This document shows positions 12,061 to 25,046 of a stretch of 64,000 nt of DNA, piece by piece. The DNA is taken from positions 1,364,001 through 1,428,000 of the forward strand of contig JBCAML010000018.1 of the NCBI GenBank assembly GCA_038503075.1, read 5' to 3'. The notes beneath the pieces were generated by a model. That model saw nothing but the letters and a program-made list of their open reading frames with translations, was not told the DNA's origin and did not search any database. Numbering within the stretch: the first letter of the stretch is position 1; every line of letters begins with the position of its first letter. A program made the translations under genes and the position numbers. This DNA is from Gyromitra esculenta. Taxonomy: Eukaryota; Ascomycota; Pezizomycetes; Pezizales; Discinaceae.

Positions 12061-13490
12061 CTATTTAAGCTTAAATTCAAGAGTTGAAGTCTTACCTTCG
12101 GCAGAAGACAGCACCCCCTCCTCCATCATCACTATCGTCAGGCTTTTACTTATTTGTCAAATGTGACTTCTTGGAATCACGCATTGATGAAATGCGAAAC
12201 TTAAAGATCCCCGAGGAATTATTACCTTCGGAAGGCAGGCAGGCAGCCTTACCTCTATCTTCGGTGTCTGCATTTTCAGACCTTCCAGAATGTTAACGTA
12301 TTGAAATATAACTTTAGAGAGAGGAATAGAATACTAACTATGGAAGAATTCAAGCAAAGCTGCCTGCCTCCATCGACATTTATTCGCCAATACCTTCTCG
12401 AATTTTACCGTATCGAAGGACGGATTTAAAGACAAGGTATGGATTATTGTCTCCAAAAGAAGGAAGGCAGGTGTCATTACCTCCATCCTCCGTGTCTTCT
12501 TGCCTATACCACGAAACCGTTATTATTCAGCGCTACAAACATGAACTTCGATATTCAGCGTCTATTATATTACCTCCAGCAGGAGGCAAGCACCTTGCCT
12601 CAATCACCGAACCCCACTTGTATAACTATAATTTCGACCACGTTATTACTCACTATAGATACCAACTCGGAATTAAGGGCTAAATTCTTACCTTAGGAGG
12701 AAGCAGAGGCAAGCAATATTACCTCCATCTTCGGTGTTCGCTTGCCTGTATCCCCGGAAATGTTATTATTCATCATTATAGATACAAATTTCAGGATGTA
12801 GGAACGCTTATTACCTCCACAAGGAGGCAAGCACTCCACCTTCACTATCACAGCCCCACTTGTTTACCTATACATTTCGATCACGTTATCACCCACCACA
12901 AATACCAACTCGAAGGTATGGACTGGATTCTCACCTCAGGAGGAAGTGGAGGCAAGCAATATTACCTCCATCTTCGGTGTCTGCTTGCCTGTATTCTCAA
13001 AATCGTTATTATCCAACATCACAAACACGAACTTCAGAACAGGCTTGGATATTACCTCCAGAGGGAGGCAAGCGTCCCATATCTTTCATAACGCACTTAG
13101 TCGTGCTTGCCTATACATCCAACCACGCTATTATTCACTACCACATATACTAATTCAAAGACATAAATTAGATCCTTACCTCCAGAAAAAGGAGAGACAA
13201 ACAATCCTCCCAAGATTTACTATCTTCGTTTAAATATGTTCCTGAAAACGCTATCATTAACATCAGAAGCACGAACACCAGGGATTGGGCTCTATTATTA
13301 CCTTTGGAGGAAACAATCACTCGCACTCCCCTCGTCAAATTCACGGTTACTTGCCTATGCTCTCAATCACGTTATTCATCACTCAAATCAGAATTTAATG
13401 ATAAGGGTTGAATTGATACCTCCGGGGAAAGCAGGCAATCCAGATCCTCTGGAAGTTCACGACCAGGCCTTACAAAAGGCATAATGTACC
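12061..13490. repeat. Degenerate tandem array, about 12 units of ~121 bp
   Basis: A recurring TTACCTCC/TTACCTTC..GGAGGCAAGC block appears near 12092, 12222, 12341, 12443, 12568, 12687, 12809, 12930, 13051, 13175, 13296 and 13417. Most spacings are 119-125 bp. Between blocks the units share a TACAAAC/TACCAACTCG..AACTTC segment and a GTTATTATTCA segment. Several units contain an inverted pair, AGGCAAGCA and TGCTTGCCT (best near 12952-12992), able to form a 9-bp stem. Units are strongly diverged, so the array is old. The short open frames that run through it follow the repeat and show no protein character. Confidence 0.8.
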
Positions 13491-13689
13491 TCCACAGATC
13501 TGTAAATAGCAAAATCAGCAGGTATTCGGAAAGGCTTTATCAACCACACCTAATCAATGCTGAGAACGGAGACATGACATTACCTTTGACCTGACTGTCA
13601 ACTAAGCCGGTAGGGCCCGAAAAGGCCCACACCAATGCAAGTTAGATGCATCCATGTTTACTGCCACAAGAAAGACTCATGAGTGAGGC

Positions 13690-13870
13690 CTCTCTTTGGC
13701 TGTATCCAGCGGGGCCTCTGCTGAGCCGAATCCATCAGGATCCTAAGCCAGCAAGGGCCCCATCAATGCATAGATGCATTTGCTTTCATGGATATAGCAG
13801 AGGCCCTAAGGTCGGGGCCTCTGTTAGGCCGAATCCAGCAAGATCCGAACCAATCAAGCAGGAACCCTTT
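13690..13870. repeat. Pair of direct repeats with GGGGCCTCTG motif
   Basis: Two related stretches, starting near 13711 and 13816, share GGGGCCTCTG, GCCGAATCCA and a following AAGCAGG/CAAGGG segment about 105 bp apart. An inverted CAGAGGCCC lies between them. It may be a decayed repeat family member. Confidence 0.45.
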
Positions 13871-13991
13871 ATCACTCCAGAAAAATTAGTCACGTGAACT
13901 GTTGTTTACACTTCCTGGGAAACCCGAGTAGGAGGCTAATGAAGGGGACATACCACTCTAAACGCTAAATATGCTCACCACAAAGGCTTAT

Positions 13992-14165
13992 GAGGCATCT
14001 CAACAAATAGACAGACCTGCTGATCGCTTCCGTCTCACCGCTTTAAAGCAGGTGAGGTATCTCAGCAAAGCAGACAGATTTCCGTCCCATCGCTTTAGAG
14101 CTGCTGAAGCATCTCAGCAAAGCAGACAGATCTGCTAATCGTTTCCGTCCCACCGCTTTAAAGCT
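13992..14165. repeat. Three tandem copies of a ~62-bp unit
   Basis: Units starting at 13992, 14054 and 14106 share CATCTCAGCAAAGCAGACAG followed by TTCCGTCCCACCGCTTTAAAGC. The middle copy lacks about ten bases (the CTGCTGATCG segment), which shortens its period to 52. Confidence 0.8.
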
Positions 14166-16021
14166 TGTCGTTCTTCTATCAAAATCACACAATTAGTTTA
14201 GGCCGAGAAGTTTATTTCTAAAGGAGCGGATATTATACAAACCCGAGAGAAAGGAGATACTAAAAGGCCTCAGGATAGCCAAAAGTATTTTGGCTACTGG
14301 GCAGGAAGGAGAGGATAAATGAGGAGGAAGAAGGTGTGGGGATGGGAAGAAAGTGTGAAGGTGGGAGGATGGTATCTAAGACCCCGCCAAGTTTGAGGGT
14401 CCGAGCCATGTAATGGCTTTCTAAGCATATTCACCATAAATGTTCTCTTTTTATTCAAATTCTTGTTACAGCCTGCGAACTTAATAAAGCTAAATCTAAG
14501 GTACTTTGATAATTAGGAATAATAAAACCGATATCCATAGTTTTGTGAGCTATATGTCCTTGAGAAACCGAGATTAATTTGTGTATCAGTTACATCTTAT
14601 CGGCATAATCGCGATAAGACATGGTGATGGCAAACCTCAGGCAATCCATCTATAGCGCTAGTATAAACAATCCACCCCCATCTCTAAGAATAACAAGCAC
14701 TTCTCATGGCCTCTTTTCGGGACTAGCTACTAAATACAAAATTCGGACTCCAATCACTTCATTTCCAGTACCACATGCGGTACAGGCTTTGAAAACCACA
14801 TCTTCGAATAGACATGGGATTCCATTGACGAGTGATAATCTATGACACTGACGACCTCTGATCGAAAATTCATTTAGACCCTATAACACGAATGTTATAA
14901 CAAAGGCAAACGCGGATATCCGCAGCCAAACTTAGCCTATGATAAAAAATTTAAAAGAAATCAACATAGAAGAACAATGATCCTAGAAATGTGGGTACGT
15001 ATCGTAAAGCCAATCTTGTTCGCAGGGGGATTATCCATTCTCACGCGCTGCATACAACCCTGGGTCTCAGTCCTTGATAAATTATAATTCCGGCGACCCA
15101 AAATTTAAAGGTGGATCAAACTAAAGCCATAGGCAGCATTCTCAGCGTCGGCCGCGGCGAAGAGCATTTCCTTCGAGGGGAAGTACACGAAGTCACTAGA
15201 ACAGTCACGGTAATCTGAGTCCTATCGCGCGATCACAAGAAATACAGCCTCAGCAACAAAAACAAAACTGTAACATAGTTTATGTTCATATTCAGGAAAA
15301 GCCGCTAGGGAACCACAGAACTTAACCCAGCGCCAGAAGCGCTGCCTATGACCTTAGTTTAGTCCACTTTTAGATTAGCGGAACCATACGAGCCGCGAGA
15401 GCAGAATTTAGAGTACAGTGACCATTGAAAATGTCTTGGGATGGTTTCAACCGCAAGATCCTCAGCCGTAGCGCATGCGATAAACAAAGCCCACTTCCAG
15501 GCTCGGGCATCAGATCCATTACGCCATCTCCTCAATCCCCTCAGTGCCTATTGATAGAATATCGGCGAGTCCAAATCGATAGCATACGGGATGATAAAGG
15601 CACTTTCCATATGGTTACAGCTTTTGCTCGAGGTGGATCAACGGGTGGTAATTATAACCGATAATCCCGTTCAAAGGGTCTTAGGAAAGATATAACTTTC
15701 TAATATCTCTAGCGCATAGGCGAAAATATCTTGGAACATGAAATTCTGGTTGTTCATCTTGACACGTAAAATTCATTCAGATTTTTTTTTTGTCAGGAGA
15801 GGTTTCAAGAACCCACTCTACACTTGAAAAAAGCGCACCCACAATAAGTTCTTTCTATGCTCTTCCCGGACGTTTCCTCTTCTCACTCTCCAACTCATCA
15901 ACTTCATATTTTCTCGAATCAATTTAAACTTAACCTTCCAACCTTCAACTCCCAAAATTATTTTATCAACTTTCATCTCAGCAAGCAACATTACATTTTC
16001 AATCTCACCCCTACACCCTCA
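14166..16021. other. Intergenic region and leader of the next gene
   Basis: There is no convincing gene up to 15.8 kb. From about 15860 to 16021 the plus strand is rich in TC and CA with few purines, typical of a fungal 5' leader. The frame is open upstream of the chosen ATG at 16022, but the upstream translation (rich in Phe, Asn, His) reads as leader, not protein. Confidence 0.45.
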
Positions 16022-17087
16022 ATGAATCAATCTATATCACTGCAGCCGCGCCACCATCAAATCCTTCGTTTTTCTCTTAATGACCTTAAGGATTGGACAG
16101 TGCTCGATGCGTTGATAAACGCCAAAGCAGTAGGTTATCACGGTAACCACTCAGTGCCAATTTCAGCATATCGTCAAGCCCTTGCTACAAGAATGGAGAG
16201 AACAATGCCCCATGATGGGAATAGATTTGGTGCCAAGTGGCTGAAAGTCGAAAGGGCGTATAACGCCTCGTTTGTATGTGTTTTTCAATCCTCATCCTAA
16301 TATGTGACTAACATAGAACCCCATCTAGTACGAAGAGCGGCTTATCAATTTTATCTCCAACGAGCCATTCGAGTCAGAGCAGACTTCTGGAGATTTTGCA
16401 AACTCAAAAATCTCTAAGCTAAAAGACGCCAAATTTCAAGAAACTCGGTCTAAGGCGGGTCGCTCCATCCGGTCAGCAATCGTCCTCACGGAAACAGCTG
16501 AGCACCAGCGAAATAAACCTACCCTTTCAACCCCTGGCCTCGGCTATTTACACCCACCAGCAAAAACAGCTGAATCGAAAGACATGCGCAAGGCGGATGA
16601 TACCAAATTCAACCAAACTCAACCAAAAATATTCCCATTCAGGGAACTTTCATCCAACAGAGTTGCGTCCACAAAAATACCCACTCTCTTCAAGACTGTA
16701 AAGACCAAAGGAGTCCCTTCTAGCCTACAAGTAAATGATCTTGGGGAAGCCGCCAAACACGGGCACGAGAATCCCGTCGCTCCAACACCTAAGGGTTTAT
16801 ATCAGCAGCGGCCACAGCTACCACCGAAGAAGACTCTTAAGGTTCACAAGGAGCCTATAGCACCGAAGAAAGCAGTCGACGTCCACGCCAGACTCATTGC
16901 AACGGAAAAAACGGTTGTAGTCCCCAGAGGATCCATCGTATCGAAAAACCCTCGATCGAGCACATATATTGGCAGATTCAAGAGGAGGCGAGAGGAGGCA
17001 GAGGAAGTTGATATAGGGCAACTTCCCAAAATCTCCAGGAAGGCTAAGGTTAGAAATTCTTCTCGCATGACGGTTCCTGCATTCTAA
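16022..17087 (+). CDS. Unrecognised protein, two exons
   Basis: The chosen ATG is at 16022, after a pyrimidine-rich leader. Exon 1 (16022-16273, 84 codons) ends in phase 0. The 55-nt intron (16274-16328) has donor GTATGT, branch site TGACTAAC and acceptor CTAG. Exon 2 (16329-17087) continues in frame to the stop, for 336 aa in all. The first ~100 residues look folded: a Trp-containing segment (LKDWTVLDALINAKAVGYHG), a helix with YRQALATRMERTM, then FGAKWLKVERAYNASF. This spacing of Trp residues and helices is loosely like Myb/SANT-type modules, but I cannot claim the family. The rest is low-complexity and basic, rich in Lys, Pro and Thr, ending in RFKRRREEAEE and SRKAKVRNSSRM, which could be a nuclear signal. 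Function unknown. Confidence 0.65.
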
Positions 17088-19896
17088 TTAGCTAACTGAT
17101 GGTTTTTAGACTCCGCTGAGTTGATATAATTCCTAGATAGATTATGCCCCAATAACTCTTGCATGCGCGGGCCGGGGGCTAGTGGGTGGTTTCTCGATAA
17201 AATCGGTGCCATCAGCTATAGTAGGGTGCTTAGGGACATACCCTTTCACCAATCCTATCATGGTCGCCATTTTGAGAAGTGCGGTGACTATCAGCGTCGA
17301 ACTTGAGTTTGTTATTATGGATCTTCCATATAAAACCTCAGAAGACCATCGTCACTACGCTCTTGTAGCAGGTTCCGAGGGGCTTGTATTCACATCTGGC
17401 AAGAAATTTGGAAAAACGAGGGGAATCCCCGCGGCAAATAGGACATCTAGAATTCGAGATTTTGAAGTCTTCTAGCCAATCGGTACCTCTCAGGAATCTC
17501 CCCCGTTTTTTCCCAAACTTCTTGCCCGACGCGAGTATCTCTTCCCCTTTTTCCGCAATCCCGCTAAGATTGTTTTTTTTTCTCTTAGCGAGTACATTTC
17601 ATAGAATAATTTGTACATATTGGGTTTCCAACGCAGGAATCCTAATCTGCTACACTATCCTGATATATAAACGCCCCGTGAATCATAGTGTCACTCGACA
17701 AGTTCTATGAGCGTGAATCTACACGGGAATCAATACCCCGACCCCATTATATAACTTTATTAACTCTCAGTCAACCATACGGGCATCTACAGATCATTCC
17801 CGTCCATGCCTTATAAACGAAAGCTGATTGACAATCCATCCAACCTCACCGAGTGACATTACATGACTGGTAACCCTGTGCAACCATATCTTGGCATTTA
17901 CCACAACACCATTCGCTTAGCCCTCACCCCACCGGACCTTCCCCAACAGAGAAACCAGAGAATGGGTAACACGCTATCGGACATAACACCACCCAACACC
18001 CAAGCAATGCTATAATTAGCAACCGATAGCACTAACCATAAAGACTCCAGAGCACATTCTCTGTATGTACTGTAGATAAAAACCTCACTTCAGTTCGGTA
18101 AAGGATACTAGGGCTATCACACCGCATGCTGCTGCCAAGACGGATATGAGGCTCTTCGTATTCCCGCATAAAATGACGTTAGATCTGCAGTGCCGAACTA
18201 GCGGGGATCCCGGGGACTTTCACGCGTGGGACTAAAGTGCTGTATGCGAGAGTTAACGTGGCTGGCTCCGACTTGGAGGCTAATAACGGGGCCAGAGGAA
18301 TTGGATAGAGCGCCAGATAGAGAGGAGTGCTCGGGATAAGGGGGGATGGTGGATTGTCTTTTTGATAGGATCCATACGAGTGAGATTCTGTGAAGGATGG
18401 CTCGGATTGGGGTTGCTTACGGGGTGGATGTACGTGGTGTGCACTCTATGCATATATAAATTGCGGGAGCACATGTAGTTGGTATATGATGATACGGTAC
18501 GCAATGGCTTTAGATATGTGAGTTTATCAAGCATGATAGCAAGTAACGTGGACGTCGGCTGCAATGCTGGATAAGCAAGGGGCCGCATGTTGATAACTCT
18601 GCTCGTAAATGACTGATGTTTGTACACCAGGCTGGGCCCGTGCCCCATACGCTTTTTGCAATTCTGTATGGTATGCAGAGCCAGCCCGTGCAAAAACGTC
18701 GGTCGGTTTACGAGTGGACTGAAGCCTAGATTTCGACGAATACGGGAGGTGCTAATGCTATCAAGAGCAATCCAATGAAATTATTAAAAAAAACCATCGT
18801 ACGAGGCTGGGGTCTGAGTTGTTGTCTAAGCATACGCGTACGGGGTGCGAAAAGGCTGGCTAAGGCACCCCTTTACCAGAACAGCTACCTAAGGTATAGA
18901 ATCGGCAGCCTAGTCATTCTAAATATCTTTTTTCTTTCCTCGCGCCGTTCTTTATAAATACTTTAGAGTAGTTGGAGTGCATGGCATGGAGACTAGGTGC
19001 GCTACTGCACCCGTGCGCGTCTTCGGGCCGTGACGGAGGCTTCGCAAGATCCTTGGTCCCTGAGACACCTTGAGACATGCAATGCCGAAGACTGTCGAAG
19101 GTTTTGATACGCATCCTGGCTCGGAATTGAGCCTTGTCCATAACCCAGGCTGTTTGGAATGAGGCTACATTCTTGGTTGATGTTGATTTGTTTCTCTCTC
19201 CAGCAGACCGGGTAAACGGCGTCCCTTTTGTTTTTTGGGGTTTCTGTGACATCACTTTATTTGGTGCCGTCAGGCTGGATCAACAGAGGGCCAATTGGGA
19301 CGATTGAGGCATCGTGGTGTTGCTTAAGGCGCGAGCAGATCCTGGGTGGTTGCCATTGCAATAACGTGACTTATGCGGTTGCAGGGGTTTCCAGCAACGC
19401 GTGGGCTCCGTGCGTGCGAACCCAGACACAGATGGAGGTGCATGCAGCTAAAGAGCTTCTTGCTCCCAGAGATGCGGATAGACAAACACGTACGGATCAC
19501 GATCGTCTTCTAGAAAGCGTCGTCCCTATTTTACGCACAGTAATGCAGCTGTCTGCTCTATTTCGATGCACTTCAATGCTGGTTGTATATCATTTGACAG
19601 GCAGCCATGCTCCCCATCATGGTCGCGTCGTCAATGGCTTGTGCAACGCATGGCCCGCGAAAACAGGCTTTCTCGCCAGTGCAGGGTTCCCGTCGCGTTA
19701 TCTCTCGTTATTTAATTTCCTCCCCCCAGAAGGAATTATCACCACTACGGCCACCTTCCCCGTCCCTGTCCCCCCCATTCCTCATCCCCTTTCATCCAGC
19801 TTTATCCCCATCTCCATCTCCCCTTTATCCATACCTCTGCTGCCTTTCATACCCTGTGGTTCTCGCTGTCGTATCGTGGATAATTAGAAGAATACC
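17088..19896. other. Gene-poor region upstream of the deacetylase
   Basis: Several open frames of 60-220 codons occur (for example 18280-18693 minus and 19228-19887 plus), but none shows a recognisable domain. The 19228 frame runs into a strongly pyrimidine-rich stretch (19730-19860) that is more likely the leader and promoter of the gene at 19897. Confidence 0.45.
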
Positions 19897-22800
19897 ATGT
19901 CTGGCCGTTCCTCTGCTCTGTCTGGACGACGCAGTGGGGCTGTCTCCCATCCTTCCATGCCACCAACCCCAGATTCATCAAAGAAACTCTCGGAATCTCT
20001 GGGTTCCCTCTCGCTGGGGAATGCTCTGCACCCATCCCCTTTGATAGCCCCATCCCCGCTGCCCCGTCGAACCAGTATGGATCTCCGTCACCACGGCCGC
20101 TCCCCCACCCCGTCGTCACCAGGGTCTGATAACCCCCGTCGACTTACTAGAGCACCCTCAACACCAAATATCAGGAAACGATCATCTATCGCTTCGTTGT
20201 GCTCCTCCCCTGTTCCTGGCTCAACCCCACTTGTTCCAGGAAGAACCTCGCTGTCTAGACGTTCAAGCATGTTATCGCTACGCTCAACATCAACACCTGA
20301 ACCAACCCAGCAACAGCAGGCGTCGTTTCCGTTTCGACGAGAGGGATTACCGATACAGGATTTGACGGCATCGACAACTGTTGTATTTCACGATACGAGC
20401 TATAAGCACAAATATGCAAGGCCCAACACTGGTAAGGCTGATCTTGCGACCATCGTCGAGAGACCTGAGCGGATCGAAGCCGCAACTCTTGGGGTCACCG
20501 CTGCACAAACCCAGATTGGTAAATCTAAACTTTCGATTAGAAAGTCAATACGTGTGGGTGGGCTGCTGGATCCGGAAGTGATGTTGGTGCATTCACATGG
20601 CTCTGCGAAGGGTGGGAAAACCTGGCCAGAGGAGTTAGCTGCGATGTGTGGGCTGGCGATGGAAAAACTGAGGAAAGGCGAATGTGAGGTTCCGAAAACC
20701 CTCCATCAAGGGGATCTCTATCTCTGTGGAGAGAGCAGGGAAGATCTGGAGGGGTGTCTGGGAGCAATATATGATGGTGTTGATATCGTCTTTGGAGGGG
20801 CAAATGAAACACAGGGTCATGAGATGGACGAGGAAGACCAGAGTGGGGTAACGAGGGCTTTCGTTTGTATCAGGCCACCAGGTATTTTATCGTTACTCCC
20901 TAGACATATATCATCAAAGCTAATCGTTTGCTATAGGTCATCATTGCGCCGAGGCCCAACCGTCGGGATTCTGTTGGTTGAATAATGTGCATATTGCGAT
21001 TGCCCATGCCGCACGACAACACGGGTTAACTCACGCAGTAATCTTAGATTTCGATTTGCACCACGGTGATGGCTCGCAGTCTATTGCCTGGACTCTTAAC
21101 GAACTGGCAAACGCGCCCAATACCTCCTTGAAGAAAACGGCTGGAATCCATGTTCCACAAATTGGTTATTTCTCGTTGCACGACATTAACTCGTATCCCT
21201 GCGAGAATGGCAACGCTGACAAGGTTAAGAATGCTAGTTTGAACCTTGAATCTCACGGACAGTTCATCCACAATATGCACCTGAAGCCGTACCACACTGT
21301 TGACGACTTTTGGGAACTCTACGAAAACCGCTACTCTGGCATTATAGCAAAGGCTAGAGAGTTTTTATCCACTGCAGCAGTTTCTAAACCAAAGAAAAAC
21401 GGCAGGGAATTTAAAGCGGGGCTGTTCTTATCTGCGGGATTCGACGCTAGTGAGCACGAGAGTTCTGGCATGCAACGGCATCAAGTGAACGTGCCTACTG
21501 GTTTCTTTGCTCGATTTACTTCGGATGCCGTGGCGCTGGCAGAACAATATTGCGGTGGACGCGTGTTGAGTGTGCTGGAGGGTGGCTACTCGGACAGAGC
21601 GTTGATGACAGGAGTGTTCGCGCATTTGGCGGGATTGGCATGCCCATCGCCTACAACAGTTAGTGGTTATGTCCCTCTGTCTAACGGTCTCATGCCAGTC
21701 CCAGAACCGTACCCTACCAGACCAACCTCAGCAGATCGCGGCTGGGACCCAGAATGGTGGGGCATGGAAAGGATGTCTGAGCTGGAACGCTATCACGAGA
21801 AAATGACTGCTAAAAAGCCCACTGTCGATAAACCCTCAACCTCCTACCTCTCCGCTACCGCCGCCTCGTCAGCTCGTGCCGAGATCCCCCGTCGCGCAAT
21901 GAGTAGCAGCAGTCTCGCCGGTGGTCCTGCGCCTGTGGTCGTCATCCCCTGGGAGATCCGAGCCTGGGAGCTCAGTCGTCGGATCATTCCCGAGTATGAA
22001 GAATCCGCCGAGATCCCACCTCTTGGTAAATCTAGTGCTTCAGCCAAGAACAAGCGTCATTCAGTTGCTGGTGCTGACCCAGCTTCGAGAATGACCCTAA
22101 GGGATCGTAAACCGAAGGCCCCAGATCCGGCCCCGAAGCTTGAGGTCCGCAGAAGAAGAACCACTACTGGTGCAATGAGTGCTGCTAGTAGCCGTGCACC
22201 GTCAAGAGCTCAGACTCCGGCGGTCTCAACTGCTCGCGGGAATACGCCTATGCCCCAAAGCAGAGGTTCCACTCCGGCACCTGGTATGACTGGAGAAAGC
22301 AATAAAATCACGACTTCTGGTGGTGGTGTTACCGTTGCAGGTCCTCGTACTCTCACGAAGAAATCCTCTATTATTGGCAATGGTTCTAACAGCCAGAGAG
22401 TCCCAGCTCAAGGGCTACAGCGCAGGCCCTCGACCACATCCAATGGCAATAGTAACTCAAAATCCGCCGCTTCTCCCAACGTGTCTCCTAGAACTATTGT
22501 TCCCCCCTCTTCATCCTCTTCATCCTCGCGCTCAAGCTCAAACGGTAGCAGCGCCGCTGCCCCTGTTACGCGCCCACCATCCGGCAAAGATGTTGATGAG
22601 GCTCTTACGACTAAGTTCCAAAGGGTCCGCATTACATACAAGAATCGCGAACGGGAAGAAGAGCTACTCCGTATGGAGCGACAGAAAGAGGAACTGGAGC
22701 GGAAACTCGAGATTGAGAAACGGCGTCTTGCGGCTAGCAAAAATGGTGCTGGTATGAATGGGCAGCGAAGGAATAGTCGTGTTGGCTCCTCGAGATCACC

Positions 22801-23047
22801 ATCGTCGGCTGGATCTGCAAGGAGGGCGTCGGTGAGCTCTGCTGTTGTGAACGGGGGTGGAGTGCAGGCAGTCGTGAATGGACGTGCGGAGAAGGAGACG
22901 AAAATGGTCACTACGCCGCCGCCAATGGGAATGGGGGAAGTAGCAGGAAGCAGTGATAATACGTATAGAGGTGGTGAGATCAAGTTCGCGGCTATGGGTC
23001 CAGGGGCGGGGCCAGGGCCAGGGGGGTTAATGGGAAGGATGGGATAG
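19897..23047 (+). CDS. Hos3-like class II histone deacetylase, two exons
   Basis: Start ATG 19897 lies in an ATACC-ATG context. Exon 1 (19897-20881) and exon 2 (20937-23047) flank a 55-nt intron with branch site GCTAATC and acceptor CTATAG; the joined frame is 1031 aa. Residues 1-155 are disordered and rich in Ser, Pro and Arg. The deacetylase domain spans about 160-575. It begins at VVFHDTSY and has the paired catalytic histidines 330-331 (in RPPGHHC), Zn ligands Asp368 and His370 in LDFDLHHGDG, Asp498 in SAGFDAS and the transition-state Tyr546 in LEGGYS, so it should be active. A low-complexity Ser/Pro/Thr tail follows, with a charged coiled coil at about 897-930 and a Gly-rich end. Yeast Hos3 is 697 aa; the extensions here are typical of filamentous fungi. 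It removes acetyl groups from histone lysines. The call is firm; genomic targets are unknown. Confidence 0.92.
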
Positions 23048-25046
23048 GTTTGTAGGAGGTGAGGTGGTGTTTGGGAAGCTGTGTTATGGGAGTGGGTAGG
23101 TAGGAGGAAGGGATGGGGAAAGGGGCGTTTTCATTGATTACCGAAGGGGTTAGGATGGGTTGGGGCTATTTTCTGTTTTAAAGTTCTTGATCATGAGTTA
23201 CTAGGTTATTGGCCTGTTTCTCTTGGGCTTGAGCGACGGAAAGGCAGCGAGATTTTGTTCTTTTTGCTTTTTTCCTTTAGTTTAGAAGCGATGAAGAGGG
23301 TTACCCTTTTCTCATTTGTCTGTTTCAATATTTTATCCATTCAGTTAGTTTACTAGCCTTGTTAACTTCGTTTCTTCGCTTCTTTAATTATCCATTCATC
23401 GTATTTTCTGTTTAGTTTATTTTGGTAGGGTTTAAAAGGGATTCGCAGCTTTCTGGATTGGATTATATACCTGCGATAGTTAGTCTAGAGAACATGCATC
23501 AGGTTTGGTAAGAAAAATTGTTATTGGGAGGGCTTATTGCTTTTTATTGTTCTTTTTGTTGTTCTTTTTGTTGGAGTTTCTTCTTGTTTTCTTGTTTTTT
23601 TCTTTAAATGCTTTTTGTTTTTTTGGAGCGTTTCTGCAACTGGTGAATTGTAACATTTTGAATAGGGCTATCACGTTGGCTAGGGTTTCGTAGTCTAATC
23701 TTTAAATACATGTAGATCTATTGTTCTAGAGACTGTCGTTTTGCTATTCTATTGTGGGTTTTTGTATAGCTATAAGTGTTGTCGTAGCCAGTCAGCTGAG
23801 TTGGGTGTTAGCATTGGGCTAGAATAGGGATTTGGACCCACGAAGGGTTACGTACGGGTGGTTAAGTACGAGATCGATAAAACGAGATCTGGTTTGGGTG
23901 GTGACGCAGCATTGGCTATCACTCGAGTCGGTTTACACGCCATCATGGGTTGATTGGGTTTCGAGCTGGGCTAACGCACCTCATCTTTAAAATAAATTGT
24001 ATTGTATTTGAGCTGCGTTTGGGAACTGGCGATTCAATGTCATTAGAGTCGTTCCTGGGGGGGGGATATGGCACAAAACAGGTTGTACATAAGACTAATT
24101 CGCTCTCTGGTAGGGACGTACCTGCAGCGGGGTCTAGACGATACAGTTTACTCGTAATATATCTTGGGGGTTTTGGTTGTAGAGTATATACACGTAATTT
24201 TGCTGTATCATGAAGTTGTTGCGATGTTGCTATGCCATGTGTCTGGGCGCACTATATCCCCAGGAACGACTCTAGCGTCCTATATCTACTCGGACATGGT
24301 CAAAACTCTAATACCTGCTCTCATACAAATTCCCGTGAGGTCAGGGGTTATATCTATACCCGATTATATGTATGTAGTCACTACGGTACGTACAGAGGTA
24401 GTCGTTTAATGAGGCGACAGCAACAGTACTGTACCCCCGTAGCAGGACCAACTTTGCCATGCAGACAATGGAGTTTAGATATAAAAATAAACAAGTGGGT
24501 AGAGCTACATAAGAAATATTTCTATCTTGGAGCATAGTTCCGAACTCTTTTGTGAACATGGAGAAATAGCCTGTATTGCTGGAGTGTGGCATTGCCGTTG
24601 TCCCCTCACCAAACGACTACCACTGCACAGTCGCGTCCGCAAAGTCCTGGCACCCCACAGTCTACTGATAGAAAACAAAATAGTTGTATATCTAGCTAGG
24701 GAACAGCAAATCGAAAGCGATGAAAATTTATGGGAATACTGACACACCAAATAACATGCAATAGTTTTATATAGTCACCTATATAAATCGTCACCCTAAT
24801 TCGCTAGCAAGTCGTGCTTACTGGAGATGAGGGTGCCAAGACTTTCCGGGCAGCACTGTACTACGAGTGCAGAAGAAAGTCTGTCACTAGGTGGCGGTGC
24901 TGGCTTTGGTGCTCCTCTTCACGCTCGACCTTCTGATGCTTTCCTTTCGCTAGGCAAAATCTAATTCTCTCTATCTCTGAAACCTCTCTACCTTATGTAA
25001 GCTTGCTGTAAAAACCTAAGGGCTTCCGTGGTCTTGAGTTGGGTTG
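23048..25046. other. 3' region of the deacetylase and intergenic DNA
   Basis: The first 600 bases are T-rich (23250-23660), as expected for a long fungal 3' region. No gene is supported up to element A. A MITE fragment lies at 24852-24900. Confidence 0.45.
24852..24900. repeat. Half copy of a foldback MITE
   Basis: The stretch ends in AGTCTGTCACTAGGTGGCGGTGC, matching the right arm of the complete hairpin at 31093-31174 with one change in that arm (ACTAGG for ACCAGG). The inner part (ACTGTACTACGAGTGC) is a decayed version of the central palindrome. Confidence 0.65.

Noticed and set aside
12439..13233. Several overlapping frames of 78-97 codons
   Set aside because: They follow the tandem repeat and have no protein character.
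12061..13490. CRISPR-like regular repeats
   Set aside because: The spacing is a continuous tandem period with related sequence between the blocks, not unique spacers, and the setting is eukaryotic.
18280..18693. 137-codon minus-strand frame
   Set aside because: No resemblance to a known protein, no start context and no intron evidence.
19228..19887. 219-codon open frame just upstream of the deacetylase
   Set aside because: No domain, an abrupt pyrimidine-rich end and position in the expected promoter/leader. A chance open frame is more likely.
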